This document shows, one piece after another, positions 49,247 to 57,860 of a stretch of 64,000 nt of DNA. The notes below the pieces were generated by a model that saw only the letters and a list, made by a program, of their open reading frames with translations, was not told where the DNA came from and made no database searches. Source of the stretch: Actinoplanes sp. NBRC 103695 (GTDB taxonomy: Bacteria; Actinomycetota; Actinomycetes; Mycobacteriales; Micromonosporaceae); assembly GCF_030269485.1 (NCBI RefSeq), contig NZ_BSTL01000010.1, positions 145,344 through 209,343 on the forward strand, written 5' to 3'. The translations under genes were made by a program, and so were the position numbers. Positions within the stretch are counted from its first letter, which is position 1. Each line of letters opens with the position of its first letter.

Positions 49247-50209
49247 TTATCCGATCCGGGTGATGTAGGTGGCGCCGTAGTCCTGCCCGTCCCCGGGCGA
49301 CTGGCCGTTCACCGGCGTGATCCGCCGGACGAAGTGCCCGGTCAACGGGTCGTCGTCCTCGACCACGAACGCCGCGAAGCCGCTGACCCGGTACTGGTCG
49401 CCGCGTACCGCGTCGGTGACCGGCAGCAGGACCGGTTCGCCCTGGACGCGGGCCGCGGACAGCGCGGCGGTGCAGCTCGGCGAAGTCGCGGGCTTCGGCA
49501 CGGTGCCGGCGGTGCCGAAGGTCCGCTCGCAGCTCGGGTCCACGGCGAACGAGGTGTAGCCGGTCGGTGCCTCCCAGCCCGCGGGCACGGCGGCGCCGCA
49601 GGTGTCCGGCTGGGTGGCGCCCGGCAGCAGAACTCCCGAGGGCGACGGGTAGTCCGCGCCGCCGGAGGTGGCCGCGGCCCAGGCGCAGTGCGAGACACCG
49701 AGGGCGAGCACGGTTCCGGTCGCCGGGCTGCCCCACGCCACCTGGGCGCAGGCGGTCACCGGCGTGCCCGCGTAGCCGCCGATCAGGGCCTGCGCCAGCA
49801 CCGGGGGCAGCAGCGTGCCGCCGTCCGCCTCCCGGGTGGTGGTGCGGACCTCGGCGAAGGGCGAGGTCAGGGCGGGGGGCAGAGCAGGGCAGGGTTCGGT
49901 ACGGGCGCGCGCCACGGTGCCGCAGCCGGTGGTGCACACGGTCAGCGTCGCGGCGGACCGGCCGTCGCGGGCGTTGCCGTCGGCTTGACGCTGCGCGAGG
50001 GGGGCCTGGCCGGCGCACGTGGCAGGCGTACGCGTGCAGGAATCAGCGACCACCCACGCGGCCGCATCCGCACCGCCCTGAAGCTGTTCGCGCTCGTGTG
50101 CGATCAGCCCGACGTCGATGACCAGGGCGCCCATGCCCAGCAGCACGCCGCCGCCGAACAGGATGGCGACGAGAACCGCGACGGCGCCCTCGTCGTCTAG
50201 CCGACGCAT
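49247..50209 (-). CDS. TadG-like pilus-assembly protein
   Basis: 320 residues. The N-terminus (MRRLDDEGAVAVLVAILFGG, then VLLGMGALVIDVG) is a TadE/TadG-type leader and hydrophobic helix, followed by QLQGGADAAAW. The remaining part is an extracytoplasmic domain rich in cysteines (at least ten), consistent with disulfide bonding. Its start overlaps the tadE stop by 13 bases. Confidence 0.8.
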   Translation of the reverse strand: MRRLDDEGAVAVLVAILFGGGVLLGMGALVIDVGLIAHEREQLQGGADAAAWVVADSCTRTPATCAGQAPLAQRQADGNARDGRSAATLTVCTTGCGTVARARTEPCPALPPALTSPFAEVRTTTREADGGTLLPPVLAQALIGGYAGTPVTACAQVAWGSPATGTVLALGVSHCAWAAATSGGADYPSPSGVLLPGATQPDTCGAAVPAGWEAPTGYTSFAVDPSCERTFGTAGTVPKPATSPSCTAALSAARVQGEPVLLPVTDAVRGDQYRVSGFAAFVVEDDDPLTGHFVRRITPVNGQSPGDGQDYGATYITRIG

Positions 50210-50550
50210 GCCATCACACCCGTGGAGCGCAGCTCGAAGCTGTCCGCGGCGTTCTGGCCGAACAGCAGCATCAGGCTGCCCAGCGGCGTCTTCGCCTGGT
50301 AGCGGTAGGTCAGGGTGACGCGGGCGTCCGCGCTCGTGTCCGCGTTCGCCGGGCAGGACGTGACGGAGACGGAGGTGGGCTGGTCACCGAGCACCGACGC
50401 GGCGCGGCCGGTCACGTCGGGCTCGCCGAACGCGGCGGCCCGGGCGCCGGCCTGGGCCGCCTCGGTGAGCAGGATCTGCCGGTTCAGCAGCATCCCGAAG
50501 TCGATGATCCCGAACAGGATCAGCAGGAGCAGGGGCAGGACGATCGCCAT
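50197..50550 (-). CDS. tadE: TadE pseudopilin (start codon unclear)
   Basis: The protein is recognisable as TadE: GAAAVEMAIVLPLLLLILFG, then IIDFGMLLNRQ and a small extracytoplasmic domain. The conserved prepilin site G/AAAVE lies before the only in-frame methionine (50550, my minimal start), and no ATG, GTG or TTG exists in frame between there and the region upstream of flp. The basic leader-like residues WRRQHHLGRQEG would be read from the last codons of flp in the -1 frame. Either an unusual start, a -1 frameshift from flp, or a sequence error/mutation is involved. A GGAGGG lies 17 bases before the internal ATG. Confidence 0.7.
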   Translation of the reverse strand: MAIVLPLLLLILFGIIDFGMLLNRQILLTEAAQAGARAAAFGEPDVTGRAASVLGDQPTSVSVTSCPANADTSADARVTLTYRYQAKTPLGSLMLLFGQNAADSFELRSTGVMACVG

Positions 50551-50579
50551 CTCGACGGCGGCCGCACCCTCCTGCCGGC

Positions 50580-50801
50580 CTAGGTGGTGCTGGCGCCGCC
50601 ACCCAGCTGGTTCGCGATGTCGTCGAACATGGCGTCGATGTTGCCGCCCAGCAGCGTCACCGAGGAGATGATGATGACCGCGATGAGACCCACGAGCAGC
50701 GCGTACTCGACCGCGGTCGCGCCCTCGTCGTCGACGGCACAGCCCTCGGCACGGCGCGAGGAGACGCGCGTTGCCATCGCGTGCAGAAGGGTGATGAGCA
50801 T
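50580..50801 (-). CDS. flp: Flp/Fap-type pilin
   Basis: 73 residues with a 27-residue leader ending DDEG and the Flp motif ATAVEYALLVGLIAVIII (Glu5-Tyr6 after the cleavage glycine), a hydrophobic helix and a short Gly/Ser tail. This is the major pilus subunit. The start ATG 50801 has AGAAGGAGATC upstream. First gene of the Tad operon; the promoter lies in 50802-50906. No dedicated prepilin peptidase (TadV/CpaA) is in the window. Confidence 0.9.
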   Translation of the reverse strand: MLITLLHAMATRVSSRRAEGCAVDDEGATAVEYALLVGLIAVIIISSVTLLGGNIDAMFDDIANQLGGGASTT

Positions 50802-50906
50802 CCGTGATCTCCTTCTGGGAAGCCGCGATTGATTGCGCCGGCATGGTCGGCCTGTCGCAATGTGTATCGGTCCCGCGGAGAGCCACTAAAGGTTTTGGCT
50901 GCGGCG

Positions 50907-51257
50907 TCATGGAGTCTCGGAGAACCACCCGGCCACCTGACCAGGGGATATGTCGTAGCCGGTGGCCTTGGGCCCGGCCCAGTTGACACCGACCAGAAAA
51001 CCTTCCCGCGTGAGGTCCGGCAACCAGCGGTTCAGCCAGTCGGCCAGGTCGATCTCCACCACGTCGAACTTCCGGTAGGCGGCGACCTGTCCGACCACCT
51101 TCTGGGCACGCGACGACTTCGACCAGAACGGGAGCGTCATCGTCCCGTCCGGGTCCTTCGCCACCGGGAAGCCACCCGCGTCCCGGATCGAGAAGACCCG
51201 CCCTTCCTGGGGTGCTTCGCGCCGGAACGCCGCCCGGTGTGCGCCGCTGAGCGACAT
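50907..51257 (-). CDS. DUF2750 family protein
   Basis: 116 residues; the ending WLNRWLPDLTREGFLVGVNW followed by ATGYDISP is the DUF2750 pattern. Small soluble protein with no membrane segment or known catalytic motif. Function unknown. The start ATG at 51257 has GGAGGGAAGCGGC upstream. Not obviously linked to the Tad genes. Confidence 0.75.
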   Translation of the reverse strand: MSLSGAHRAAFRREAPQEGRVFSIRDAGGFPVAKDPDGTMTLPFWSKSSRAQKVVGQVAAYRKFDVVEIDLADWLNRWLPDLTREGFLVGVNWAGPKATGYDISPGQVAGWFSETP

Positions 51258-51330
51258 GCCGCTTCCCTCCGTCCTCGAGCTACATGCCTATCGTCGCTCT
51301 TCGGAGGGTTCGGGGTGATTGAATGCGAAT

Positions 51331-51792
51331 TTACTGCAGGAGAGGCAGGCGCTTGACCAGCTTGTCGATCCGGTTCCGCGGCCCGACGAGACTGATCGCC
51401 AGGTACGCCGGAGCCTCGTCCTCGCCGAGTTGCCGCAGGTAGTCGTCGTACACCCGGGTGGCCTGCGCGACCTCCGGCATGTCGGCGACGTGGACGTCCT
51501 CGCCGGCCTTGGCCCGGATCTCCGCGAGCTGATCCGCTGTCGCGCCGAGGATGCTGCACCCGATCCAGGGCATGCCGGGATGCACGCTGCCGGTGGCGTC
51601 CTTGCCGTCCGGCCCGAGCAGCCCGGGCACTGCCGCGCTGGTCGCGGCGGCGACGCAGACGGCCGCGTTCGCGGCCCGGCCCTTCGGCAGCCGCTCGTCG
51701 ACGACGATCACCCACTTGAGGCGGGCGGTCCGGGTGGATTCTTCGGTACGGATCTCCGCCGGCTCGAAGCCGACCTGACGAGGTGCGCTCAT
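51331..51792 (-). CDS. DUF2000 family protein
   Basis: 153 residues; LKWVIVVDERLPKGRAANAA and the tail APAYLAISLVGPRNRIDKLVK match DUF2000, a family with a peptidyl-tRNA-hydrolase-2-like fold and unknown function. The start ATG 51792 is divergent from an Lrp-family gene 71 bases away, a pairing that suggests the Lrp protein controls it. Confidence 0.78.
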   Translation of the reverse strand: MSAPRQVGFEPAEIRTEESTRTARLKWVIVVDERLPKGRAANAAVCVAAATSAAVPGLLGPDGKDATGSVHPGMPWIGCSILGATADQLAEIRAKAGEDVHVADMPEVAQATRVYDDYLRQLGEDEAPAYLAISLVGPRNRIDKLVKRLPLLQ

Positions 51793-51863
51793 GCTCTGGA
51801 ACGCTAGGCATTGTGACGACTTGGCAGCAACAGATCCGTACTTAATTCGGCTAGCATGCTTAT

Positions 51864-52328
51864 ATGGCGGATCTGGACGAACTTGATACGGCCATCCTGC
51901 GCGAGTTGCAGCACGATGCACGGCGGACCAACCGCGACATCGCCGCCGCCGTCGGGGTGTCGCCGACCACCGCCCTGGACCGCACCCGGGCGCTGCGCGA
52001 CCGAGGGGTGATCCAGGGCGCGAGCCTCAGGGTCGACCTGCACGCCATCGGCCGCCCGGTCCAGGCCCTGATCGCGGTCCGCATCCGCCCGCCGTCGCGC
52101 CGCAACATCGAGGCCTTCCGCAACTGGGCCGGCGCCCTCCCCGACACGCTGGGCGTCTTCGTCACCTCCGGCTCGGAGGACTTCCTCCTGCACGTTGCGG
52201 TCCCGGACAACGACGCCCTCTACGCCTTCGTCATCGACCGTCTCACCGAGCACGCGCACGTCGCCGACGTCCGCACCTCGGTCGTCTACGAACACCTCCG
52301 CAACGACCGGATCGCGCCCATTCCCTAA
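51864..52328 (+). CDS. Lrp/AsnC-family transcriptional regulator
   Basis: 154 residues: N-terminal helix-turn-helix (LDELDTAILRELQHDARRTN, VGVSPTTALDRTRALRDRG) and C-terminal RAM/AsnC ligand-binding domain. Usual length for the family. Divergent from the DUF2000 gene; the shared 71-base promoter contains TTAATTCGGCTAGCATGC but no clear palindrome I can assign. Confidence 0.88.
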   Translation: MADLDELDTAILRELQHDARRTNRDIAAAVGVSPTTALDRTRALRDRGVIQGASLRVDLHAIGRPVQALIAVRIRPPSRRNIEAFRNWAGALPDTLGVFVTSGSEDFLLHVAVPDNDALYAFVIDRLTEHAHVADVRTSVVYEHLRNDRIAPIP

Positions 52329-52362
52329 AGATGATCTTGCGATCCGCAATGCGCTTCCTATT

Positions 52363-52380
52363 GGTAAGCAGAGCAAAGCG
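52363..52380. repeat. Third copy of the MITE-like end sequence
   Basis: GGTAAGCAGAGCAAAGCG, 18 bases identical to the right end of the element at 36294-36467 (36452-36469). Here it lies alone, 22 bases before the GNAT start, without a matching inverted partner nearby. Confidence 0.75.
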
Positions 52381-52402
52381 CGGGCTTATCTAGGGTGGGC
52401 GG

Positions 52403-52888
52403 GTGGAGATCAGGGAAGCGGCGGCCGTGGATTGGCCGCAGATCTATCCGTTCTGGGCGCGCATCGTGGACGAGGGGGAGACCTACGCCTATCCCGAGGC
52501 GCTGAGCCGCGATCACGCCGAGGCTTTGTGGATGGAGGGACCGCCGAGCCACGTCGTCGTCGCCGTCGAGGGCGACCGGGTGCTGGGCAGCGCCAAGATG
52601 GGCCCCAACCGGCCCGGGCGCGGCGCGCACGTCGGCACGGCCAGCTTCATGGTGGATCCCGCCGCGCAGGGCAGAGGTGTGGGCCGGGCGCTCGGTGACT
52701 ACGTGGTGCGGTGGCTCGGCGTGGCGGGATATCACGCGATTCAGTTCAACGCGGTGGTCGAGACGAACGCGGCGGCCGTACGCCTCTGGCAAGCGCTGGG
52801 TTTCAAGATCATCGGCACGGTTCCCGAGTCGTTCCGGCATCCTACGAACGGCCTAGTGGGGCTCCACGTAATGTACAAGAAACTGTAG
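52403..52888 (+). CDS. GNAT-family N-acetyltransferase
   Basis: 161 residues with the acetyl-CoA pyrophosphate loop QGRGVGRALGDY (Q-x-x-G-x-G/A), VETNAAAVRLWQALGFKIIG and an N-terminal strand MEIREAAAVDW. Start GTG at 52403. Substrate unknown; the overall pattern resembles small-molecule or phosphinothricin-like acetyltransferases. Confidence 0.85.
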   Translation: MEIREAAAVDWPQIYPFWARIVDEGETYAYPEALSRDHAEALWMEGPPSHVVVAVEGDRVLGSAKMGPNRPGRGAHVGTASFMVDPAAQGRGVGRALGDYVVRWLGVAGYHAIQFNAVVETNAAAVRLWQALGFKIIGTVPESFRHPTNGLVGLHVMYKKL

Positions 52889-52984
52889 AAGGGGCCAAAA
52901 TCCCCAAAAATCCCTAAAGTCCGAATAGCCTGTTTCTTGTCGGTCGCTCACGGGGGTGGCCGCACATTCACAGGAGGCTTCGGC

Positions 52985-53560
52985 ATGAACAAGTTCCGGC
53001 GGATCGGTGCGATGGTACTGGCGACGGTGGCAGCCACCGGCATGGCGATGACGGCGAGCGCAGCTCCCGCCGCCGCCGCCCAGCCGAGGGACCAGGGACC
53101 GAAGGCGGTCTGGCCGTTCCTGACGCAGAACGAGCAGTCTGTGGCTCGGCAGAGCCTCTGGTTCAAGACCGACCGGACGGCGTGCAACTTCAAGCTGTGG
53201 TTCGACTCGGGTCGCGGCGTCAACGTCTCGTACCCGCGCAACGGGCACTTCACCTCACTGAGCGAGGACGCCACCCTCTGGCGGGGCGAGACCGACTACG
53301 CCTCGTTCTGGGTCCGGACCGGCCCGACCATGCAGACGGGGTGGCGCTTCCTGAAGGCGCACATCGTCTACGACAACTGCCGGTTCGGTCCGGCCCGGCG
53401 GGTCCAGCACAAGACGCAGGACGTCATCCTGACGGTCCGTAACACCAACGGTCGCCCGAACGGTGGCCAGGACGGTCGCCCCAACGGTGGCCAGGACGGT
53501 CGCCCGAACGGTGGCGGCCAGGACGGTCGTCCCAACGGCGGCGGTCGTCCGAACCGTTGA
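52985..53560 (+). CDS. Small secreted protein with Gly/Asn/Pro repeat tail
   Basis: 191 residues. Signal peptide about 1-32 (MNKFRRIGAMVLATVAATGM...APAAAA), a beta-rich middle with two cysteines (CNFKLWF, DNCRFG) that may form a disulfide, and a C-terminal tail of repeated GRPNGG(G)QD units. The start ATG 52985 has CAGGAGG upstream. No known domain recognised. The repeats are encoded by near-identical 24-27-base units at 53450-53555. Confidence 0.7.
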   Translation: MNKFRRIGAMVLATVAATGMAMTASAAPAAAAQPRDQGPKAVWPFLTQNEQSVARQSLWFKTDRTACNFKLWFDSGRGVNVSYPRNGHFTSLSEDATLWRGETDYASFWVRTGPTMQTGWRFLKAHIVYDNCRFGPARRVQHKTQDVILTVRNTNGRPNGGQDGRPNGGQDGRPNGGGQDGRPNGGGRPNR

Positions 53561-53613
53561 TCTGAACGAGATGCGCGCGGCCGGCGGGGGCGTCCGGCCG
53601 CGCGCACGTCTCC

Positions 53614-56208
53614 TCAGCGACCCGCCGCCGCCATGATCAGCGCGGCCGGGTCGGTGCAGACCAGATCGAGCGCCCGGCCCACCATCGCCGGGTCGTACGT
53701 CGAGGCGTGGAACGTCGCCTCCAGGTGCAGCACCCCGCCCATCTCCGACGTGGTCAACGTGATGCCCTCCGGGCCGTTCAGCGTCGGCACGCTCTGATTC
53801 ACCCGGTGCGCCGGATCGGTCGCCCAGGGCAGGTCGGCCAGCACGTCGTGCCGCCCCTGGTTGCTGAAGGTGAGCCGGACCAGCGGATCGGCCGGCGCCG
53901 ACGCGGGGTACGGATCGGGCAGCCCGGGCGCGCCGGTCGCCGCGAGCTTGGTCTCGCGCAGCAGCATCATCGTGAGCATCCCGCCGGTGGCCAGTTCGCC
54001 CTTCAACGTCTTGTGGATCGCCACCGGGTCGGTCAGCGACGCCGGCGACAGGTACGGCCCGAAGCAGAAGTTGCTCCCCACCGTCACGCCCTCGGGCAGG
54101 TAGCGCCGGGCGTCGGCGAGGAACGTGGCGCCCGAGAGGTCGGGGCGGAAGCCCAGCTCGTGCAGCGCCGCGGTGAACGCCGCGAACGTGATCGCCGACG
54201 TGGTGACGCCGGGCGCGTGCTGGTCACGCCACACCCGCATCTTGCCGAGCACGTCGGCCGAGCGCGCGGTCTGCACGGTCAGGTTCGCCGTCCACGGCCG
54301 TTCGGCGCCGGTCTCGAAGTGCGGCGTGCGGGCCATCTTCAGCGCGTCGCGCCACCTGCCCGGGTGCTTGCCGAACGTGTTCCACCAGGCGCCCGGCAGC
54401 GCGAACCGGCGTGGCATGGGCTCGATCGCGGCCGCCCGCTCCTCGCCGGCCGCCCGCACGACCTCGCGCAGCAGCGTGTTCACCGGCCCGGCGTCGCCGT
54501 ACGAGTGCGCCACCTTCATCGCCACGTAGCCGCCGCCGACCAGGAACCGCACCGGGTGGTCCGCCCGCTGCTCGGACTGCAGCTCGCGGGTCATCGCGTC
54601 GAAGTCGGCCGGGCGATCGCCCAGGTCGGTGACGGCCTCGGTCACGAACCCGGCGAACGTCGGCGCGTCCAGGTGCAGCCAGCGGCCGCCGGCCCGGTCC
54701 AGCCGGGAGACGGCACGGTGGGTGGGATCGGCCGCGTGCAACCCGATCAGGGCGGCCCGGACCCGCTCGGCGGTGACCCCGGTCAGAGGGCCGACGGTAC
54801 GGATGTACTCGAGCGGCAGCCAGGCGCGTTCATGCAGGGTGAGGCGAGTGGCGGACATGGTTCCTTCCGGGAGCTCGGCGGCGTCGTCCCGCCGGGACGG
54901 CAGGACGACGCGCAGCACGATGGGCGCGACGATGATCATCTCCAGGGCCATCACGGCGGCGACCCAGGCGACCAGCTCGGTCAGGCTGCCGCGGGAGCCG
55001 CCGTACCAGGCGGCGACCAGTTCGGCGACGCCGGCGAACACCGAGAAGATGCCGGCGCCGCGGACCTTGCCCTGGACCCGGGAGATGGCCAGGAAGAAGT
55101 GGTGGAACACGAACGGGATGTAGGTCAGCGCCAGGATCGTCAAGGCGGGACCGGCGGTCGCGGCGTACCCGGAACCGAAGAGACTCATCACCCAGTCGGC
55201 GAACACCGCGACGAAGATCGACACCGGCAGGCCGACGACCAGGCAGATGAGCAGCCCGACGCGAACCTTGGAGCGCAGCGCGGCACGGTCGCCGCTGGCC
55301 ACGGCGAAGAGCGTGAGCGCCACGTTGCCGGGGACCATGGCCAGGAACGACGTGACCATGAACGCGGTGTAGAAGGACGCGTTGGCCTCGGCGGACAGCG
55401 TGGCCACGACCACCAGAGGCAGCGCGGCGCGCGGCAGGTAGGTGGCGAGGTTGAGCAGGTTGTGGTCGAACGTGGCCTGGCCGCGGCCGCGCATCAGGCT
55501 CAACCGGGGCCGGGCCGAGTCGATCATGCCGCGCCGGCGCAGCGCCCGGCCGAGGATGGCGACCGACAGCACCATGCCGGCCAGCCAGGTGAGCAGGATC
55601 GTGCCGCCGGTCATGTTGAGCGGCAGCACCACCAGCAGGCCGAGCAGGATCAGCTTGATCACCGAGAACCAGGCGTTGCGCATCAGCTGCAACGGCCCGG
55701 CGAGCAGCCCGACCAGCGCCTCGTCCAGGACCAGCGTCATCGCGTTCAGGGCGATGCCGAAGACCAGCAGCACGGTCGCGGTCGTGGTGCCGAGTGCGTC
55801 CTTCAGACCGGGGATGGCCAGGTGCGCGAGCGCCACGTAGATCAGGCCGCCGGCCGTGGCGGCGCTGCCCGCGACCAGCAGGCAGGTGGAGATGAGCTCC
55901 CACCTGCGGCCGGTCAGCCGCGGCAGGTCGGAGATCAGCATGGTGCCCATGCCGAACATGCCGATGGTGCCGATCAGGGTCATCGCGGAGATCGCGGCGG
56001 AGGCCTCGCCGACGGCCTCGGCGGGCGCGGTACGGGCCGCCACCCACCAGTACGCGAACCCGAACAGCGACGTGATCGCGGTGGTGGCCATCAGCGAGCC
56101 GGCGTTCAGGAAGAGATCGATGTGCCCGCGCAGCCTGCCGACGATCCCGCGCCGCGGCGTGGACGGCTGGTGTGCTGCGCTCTGAGGCACGGCCTCGGTT
56201 GCGGTCAC
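53614..56208 (-). CDS. Flippase fused to an HxxxD acyltransferase-like domain
   Basis: 864 residues from GTG 56208 (GGGGGAA five bases before it; a TTG at 56235 is the longer alternative). About residues 30-455 hold twelve to fourteen membrane segments in the pattern of Wzx/MurJ-type polysaccharide flippases. After an Arg/Asp-rich junction (SRRDDAAELPEG) comes a soluble domain of about 390 residues with AHSYGDAGP near residue 568, the HxxxD motif of condensation-domain, wax-ester-synthase and BAHD acyltransferases, and VGSNFCFGPYLSP plus LTFSNQGRHD further on. The protein could flip and acylate a lipid-linked sugar or exopolysaccharide. Single-gene unit; substrate unknown. Confidence 0.78.
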   Translation of the reverse strand: MTATEAVPQSAAHQPSTPRRGIVGRLRGHIDLFLNAGSLMATTAITSLFGFAYWWVAARTAPAEAVGEASAAISAMTLIGTIGMFGMGTMLISDLPRLTGRRWELISTCLLVAGSAATAGGLIYVALAHLAIPGLKDALGTTTATVLLVFGIALNAMTLVLDEALVGLLAGPLQLMRNAWFSVIKLILLGLLVVLPLNMTGGTILLTWLAGMVLSVAILGRALRRRGMIDSARPRLSLMRGRGQATFDHNLLNLATYLPRAALPLVVVATLSAEANASFYTAFMVTSFLAMVPGNVALTLFAVASGDRAALRSKVRVGLLICLVVGLPVSIFVAVFADWVMSLFGSGYAATAGPALTILALTYIPFVFHHFFLAISRVQGKVRGAGIFSVFAGVAELVAAWYGGSRGSLTELVAWVAAVMALEMIIVAPIVLRVVLPSRRDDAAELPEGTMSATRLTLHERAWLPLEYIRTVGPLTGVTAERVRAALIGLHAADPTHRAVSRLDRAGGRWLHLDAPTFAGFVTEAVTDLGDRPADFDAMTRELQSEQRADHPVRFLVGGGYVAMKVAHSYGDAGPVNTLLREVVRAAGEERAAAIEPMPRRFALPGAWWNTFGKHPGRWRDALKMARTPHFETGAERPWTANLTVQTARSADVLGKMRVWRDQHAPGVTTSAITFAAFTAALHELGFRPDLSGATFLADARRYLPEGVTVGSNFCFGPYLSPASLTDPVAIHKTLKGELATGGMLTMMLLRETKLAATGAPGLPDPYPASAPADPLVRLTFSNQGRHDVLADLPWATDPAHRVNQSVPTLNGPEGITLTTSEMGGVLHLEATFHASTYDPAMVGRALDLVCTDPAALIMAAAGR

Positions 56209-56427
56209 TCGTTCCCCCAAATGATCGACCAGCAAAAGGTAGTTACTGGAAGTAATGGGGCGGTACCGCGAAGCGGTCCGAGAAAGCGCACCGACGAGCG
56301 ATCATGGTGGCCCGTTCGGCCGACCTTTGGTAGGCCTGAGGTCCCATGCGTTTTGCCTGGTCACAACGCTATCGCCGGTTTCGTGTGTGATTTGTCTCTC
56401 CGACGTGACGGACGGTGTCAGCGACCT

Positions 56428-57492
56428 TCACAGCCAGCCGACGCGCTTCAACCGGCGGTACAGCAGGACCGCGGCGCCCAGCATCAGGGCGATCACCGCG
56501 GGATAACCGTACGTCCAGCCCAGCTCCGGCATGTGCTCGAAGTTCATGCCGTAGATGCCGGCGATCGCGGTCTGCACCGCCGCGATCGCCGCCCACGAGG
56601 CGATCTTGCGCATGTCGTTGTTCTGGTCGATGGAGACCTGCGCCAGCCGCGCCTGCATGATCGAGTTCAGCAGGTCGTCGAACCCGGCCACCCGCTCCAC
56701 GGTGCGGGCCAGCCGGCCACGCACGTCGACGAAGTAGGGCCGGATGCCCGCCGGCAGCCGGTCCGAGTCGAGGATCCGGTGCAGCGGCTCCTGCAGCGGC
56801 AGCACCGCCCGCTTGAACTCGACCATCTCCCGCTTCAGCTGGTACATGTGCGAGATCCCGGGCTTGCGGTCGTGGGTGAAGGCGGTCTCCTCCAGGCGTT
56901 CCATGTCCCGCTCGACGTGGCCGGCGACCTCCAGGTAACCGTCCACCATCGCCGCGCACACGGCATGGGCGACCGCCCACGGGCCGAGCCCGAGCAGCGC
57001 CGGCCGCTGCTCGAGCTCCTTGCGCACGTCCTTGAGAGCGCCCGGCGAGCCGTGCCGGACCGAGATCACGAACCGCTCGCCTACCAGCAACGTCACGTCG
57101 CCGGTGTCGACCACCTCGGAGGTCTCGGTGAGCTCCTCGTGCTCCACGTACCCGGCGGTCCGCAGCACCATCCGCACCACGTCGCCGATGATCTCGACGG
57201 CCGGCCGGTGCCCGCCGGTCATCGCCTGCTCGACGGTCAGCTCGTGCAGCCCGAACGCCTGCCCGACGGCGGTCATCGTGACCACGTCGGGCTCGTGCAG
57301 GCCCAGCCAGACGAAACCGTCGCCGCGGCGGCGGATCTCCCGCGCGGCCTGGACGAAGGTCAGCTCACCCGGGCGGCGGCGGCCCTGCGTGTACACCGCG
57401 CAGTCCACGACATCGTTCGCGGACAGCCGGACCTGGGCGGACACCGCAGCACGCCCGGGCCCGACCAGGTCCCGCAACCACCGGTACATCAT
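56428..57492 (-). CDS. CorA-type Mg2+/Co2+ transporter
   Basis: 354 residues, normal CorA length. A large cytoplasmic N-terminal domain (VWLGLHEPD, LHELTVEQAMTGGHRP, LLVGERFVISVRH) is followed by two membrane helices at the C-terminus. The pore signature YGMNFEHMPELGW (GMN with the MPEL loop) is present. It forms pentamers in the membrane for divalent cation uptake. Confidence 0.92.
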   Translation of the reverse strand: MMYRWLRDLVGPGRAAVSAQVRLSANDVVDCAVYTQGRRRPGELTFVQAAREIRRRGDGFVWLGLHEPDVVTMTAVGQAFGLHELTVEQAMTGGHRPAVEIIGDVVRMVLRTAGYVEHEELTETSEVVDTGDVTLLVGERFVISVRHGSPGALKDVRKELEQRPALLGLGPWAVAHAVCAAMVDGYLEVAGHVERDMERLEETAFTHDRKPGISHMYQLKREMVEFKRAVLPLQEPLHRILDSDRLPAGIRPYFVDVRGRLARTVERVAGFDDLLNSIMQARLAQVSIDQNNDMRKIASWAAIAAVQTAIAGIYGMNFEHMPELGWTYGYPAVIALMLGAAVLLYRRLKRVGWL

Positions 57493-57510
57493 GGGAGAAG
57501 AACGTAGCGG

Positions 57511-57798
57511 TCAGGCGTCCTTCTGCATCGCACGCACGCCCACCGCCAGGCCGAGCGCGGCGACCAGCACGGCCGACACGGCCCCGGTCACCGTGGTGCT
57601 CGCCCAGATGTCGCCGTTGAAGAGCGCGCGCTCGGCGTCCACCACGTACGTCAAAGGGTTGAACTTGGCAGCGGTCTGCAGCGCCGAACCTCCCTCGACG
57701 TCGGGGAGCAGCGGCGCGAAGAGCCCCAGGAACACCAGCGGCCGCACCATGCTGATGATGATCGTGAGGTGCTTGGTCAGTCCGTTCGTCTGAATCAT
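57511..57798 (-). pseudogene. Truncated ABC-2 (DrrB-like) permease remnant
   Basis: 95 residues from ATG 57798. The N-terminus (TKHLTIIISMVRPLVFLGLF) matches the first membrane helix of DrrB-type drug-export permeases, and the C-terminus (FNPLTYVVDAERALFNGDIW) matches the last third. About 130-160 central residues expected between them are missing, apparently by an in-frame deletion, and no ATPase gene is adjacent. It is divergent from a WYL regulator, an arrangement often seen with intact drrAB-like genes. Confidence 0.65.
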
Positions 57799-57860
57799 GG
57801 GACCCAAGCTAGGGTGGCTTCCGGTCATTTCCTGGCCGCAATCGCGGGGAGTCTGAGGTC

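Noticed and set aside
53707..57507. 1266-codon open frame on the plus strand
   Set aside because: Antisense to the flippase fusion and CorA genes, composed of Arg/Gly/His/Asp-rich low-complexity sequence.
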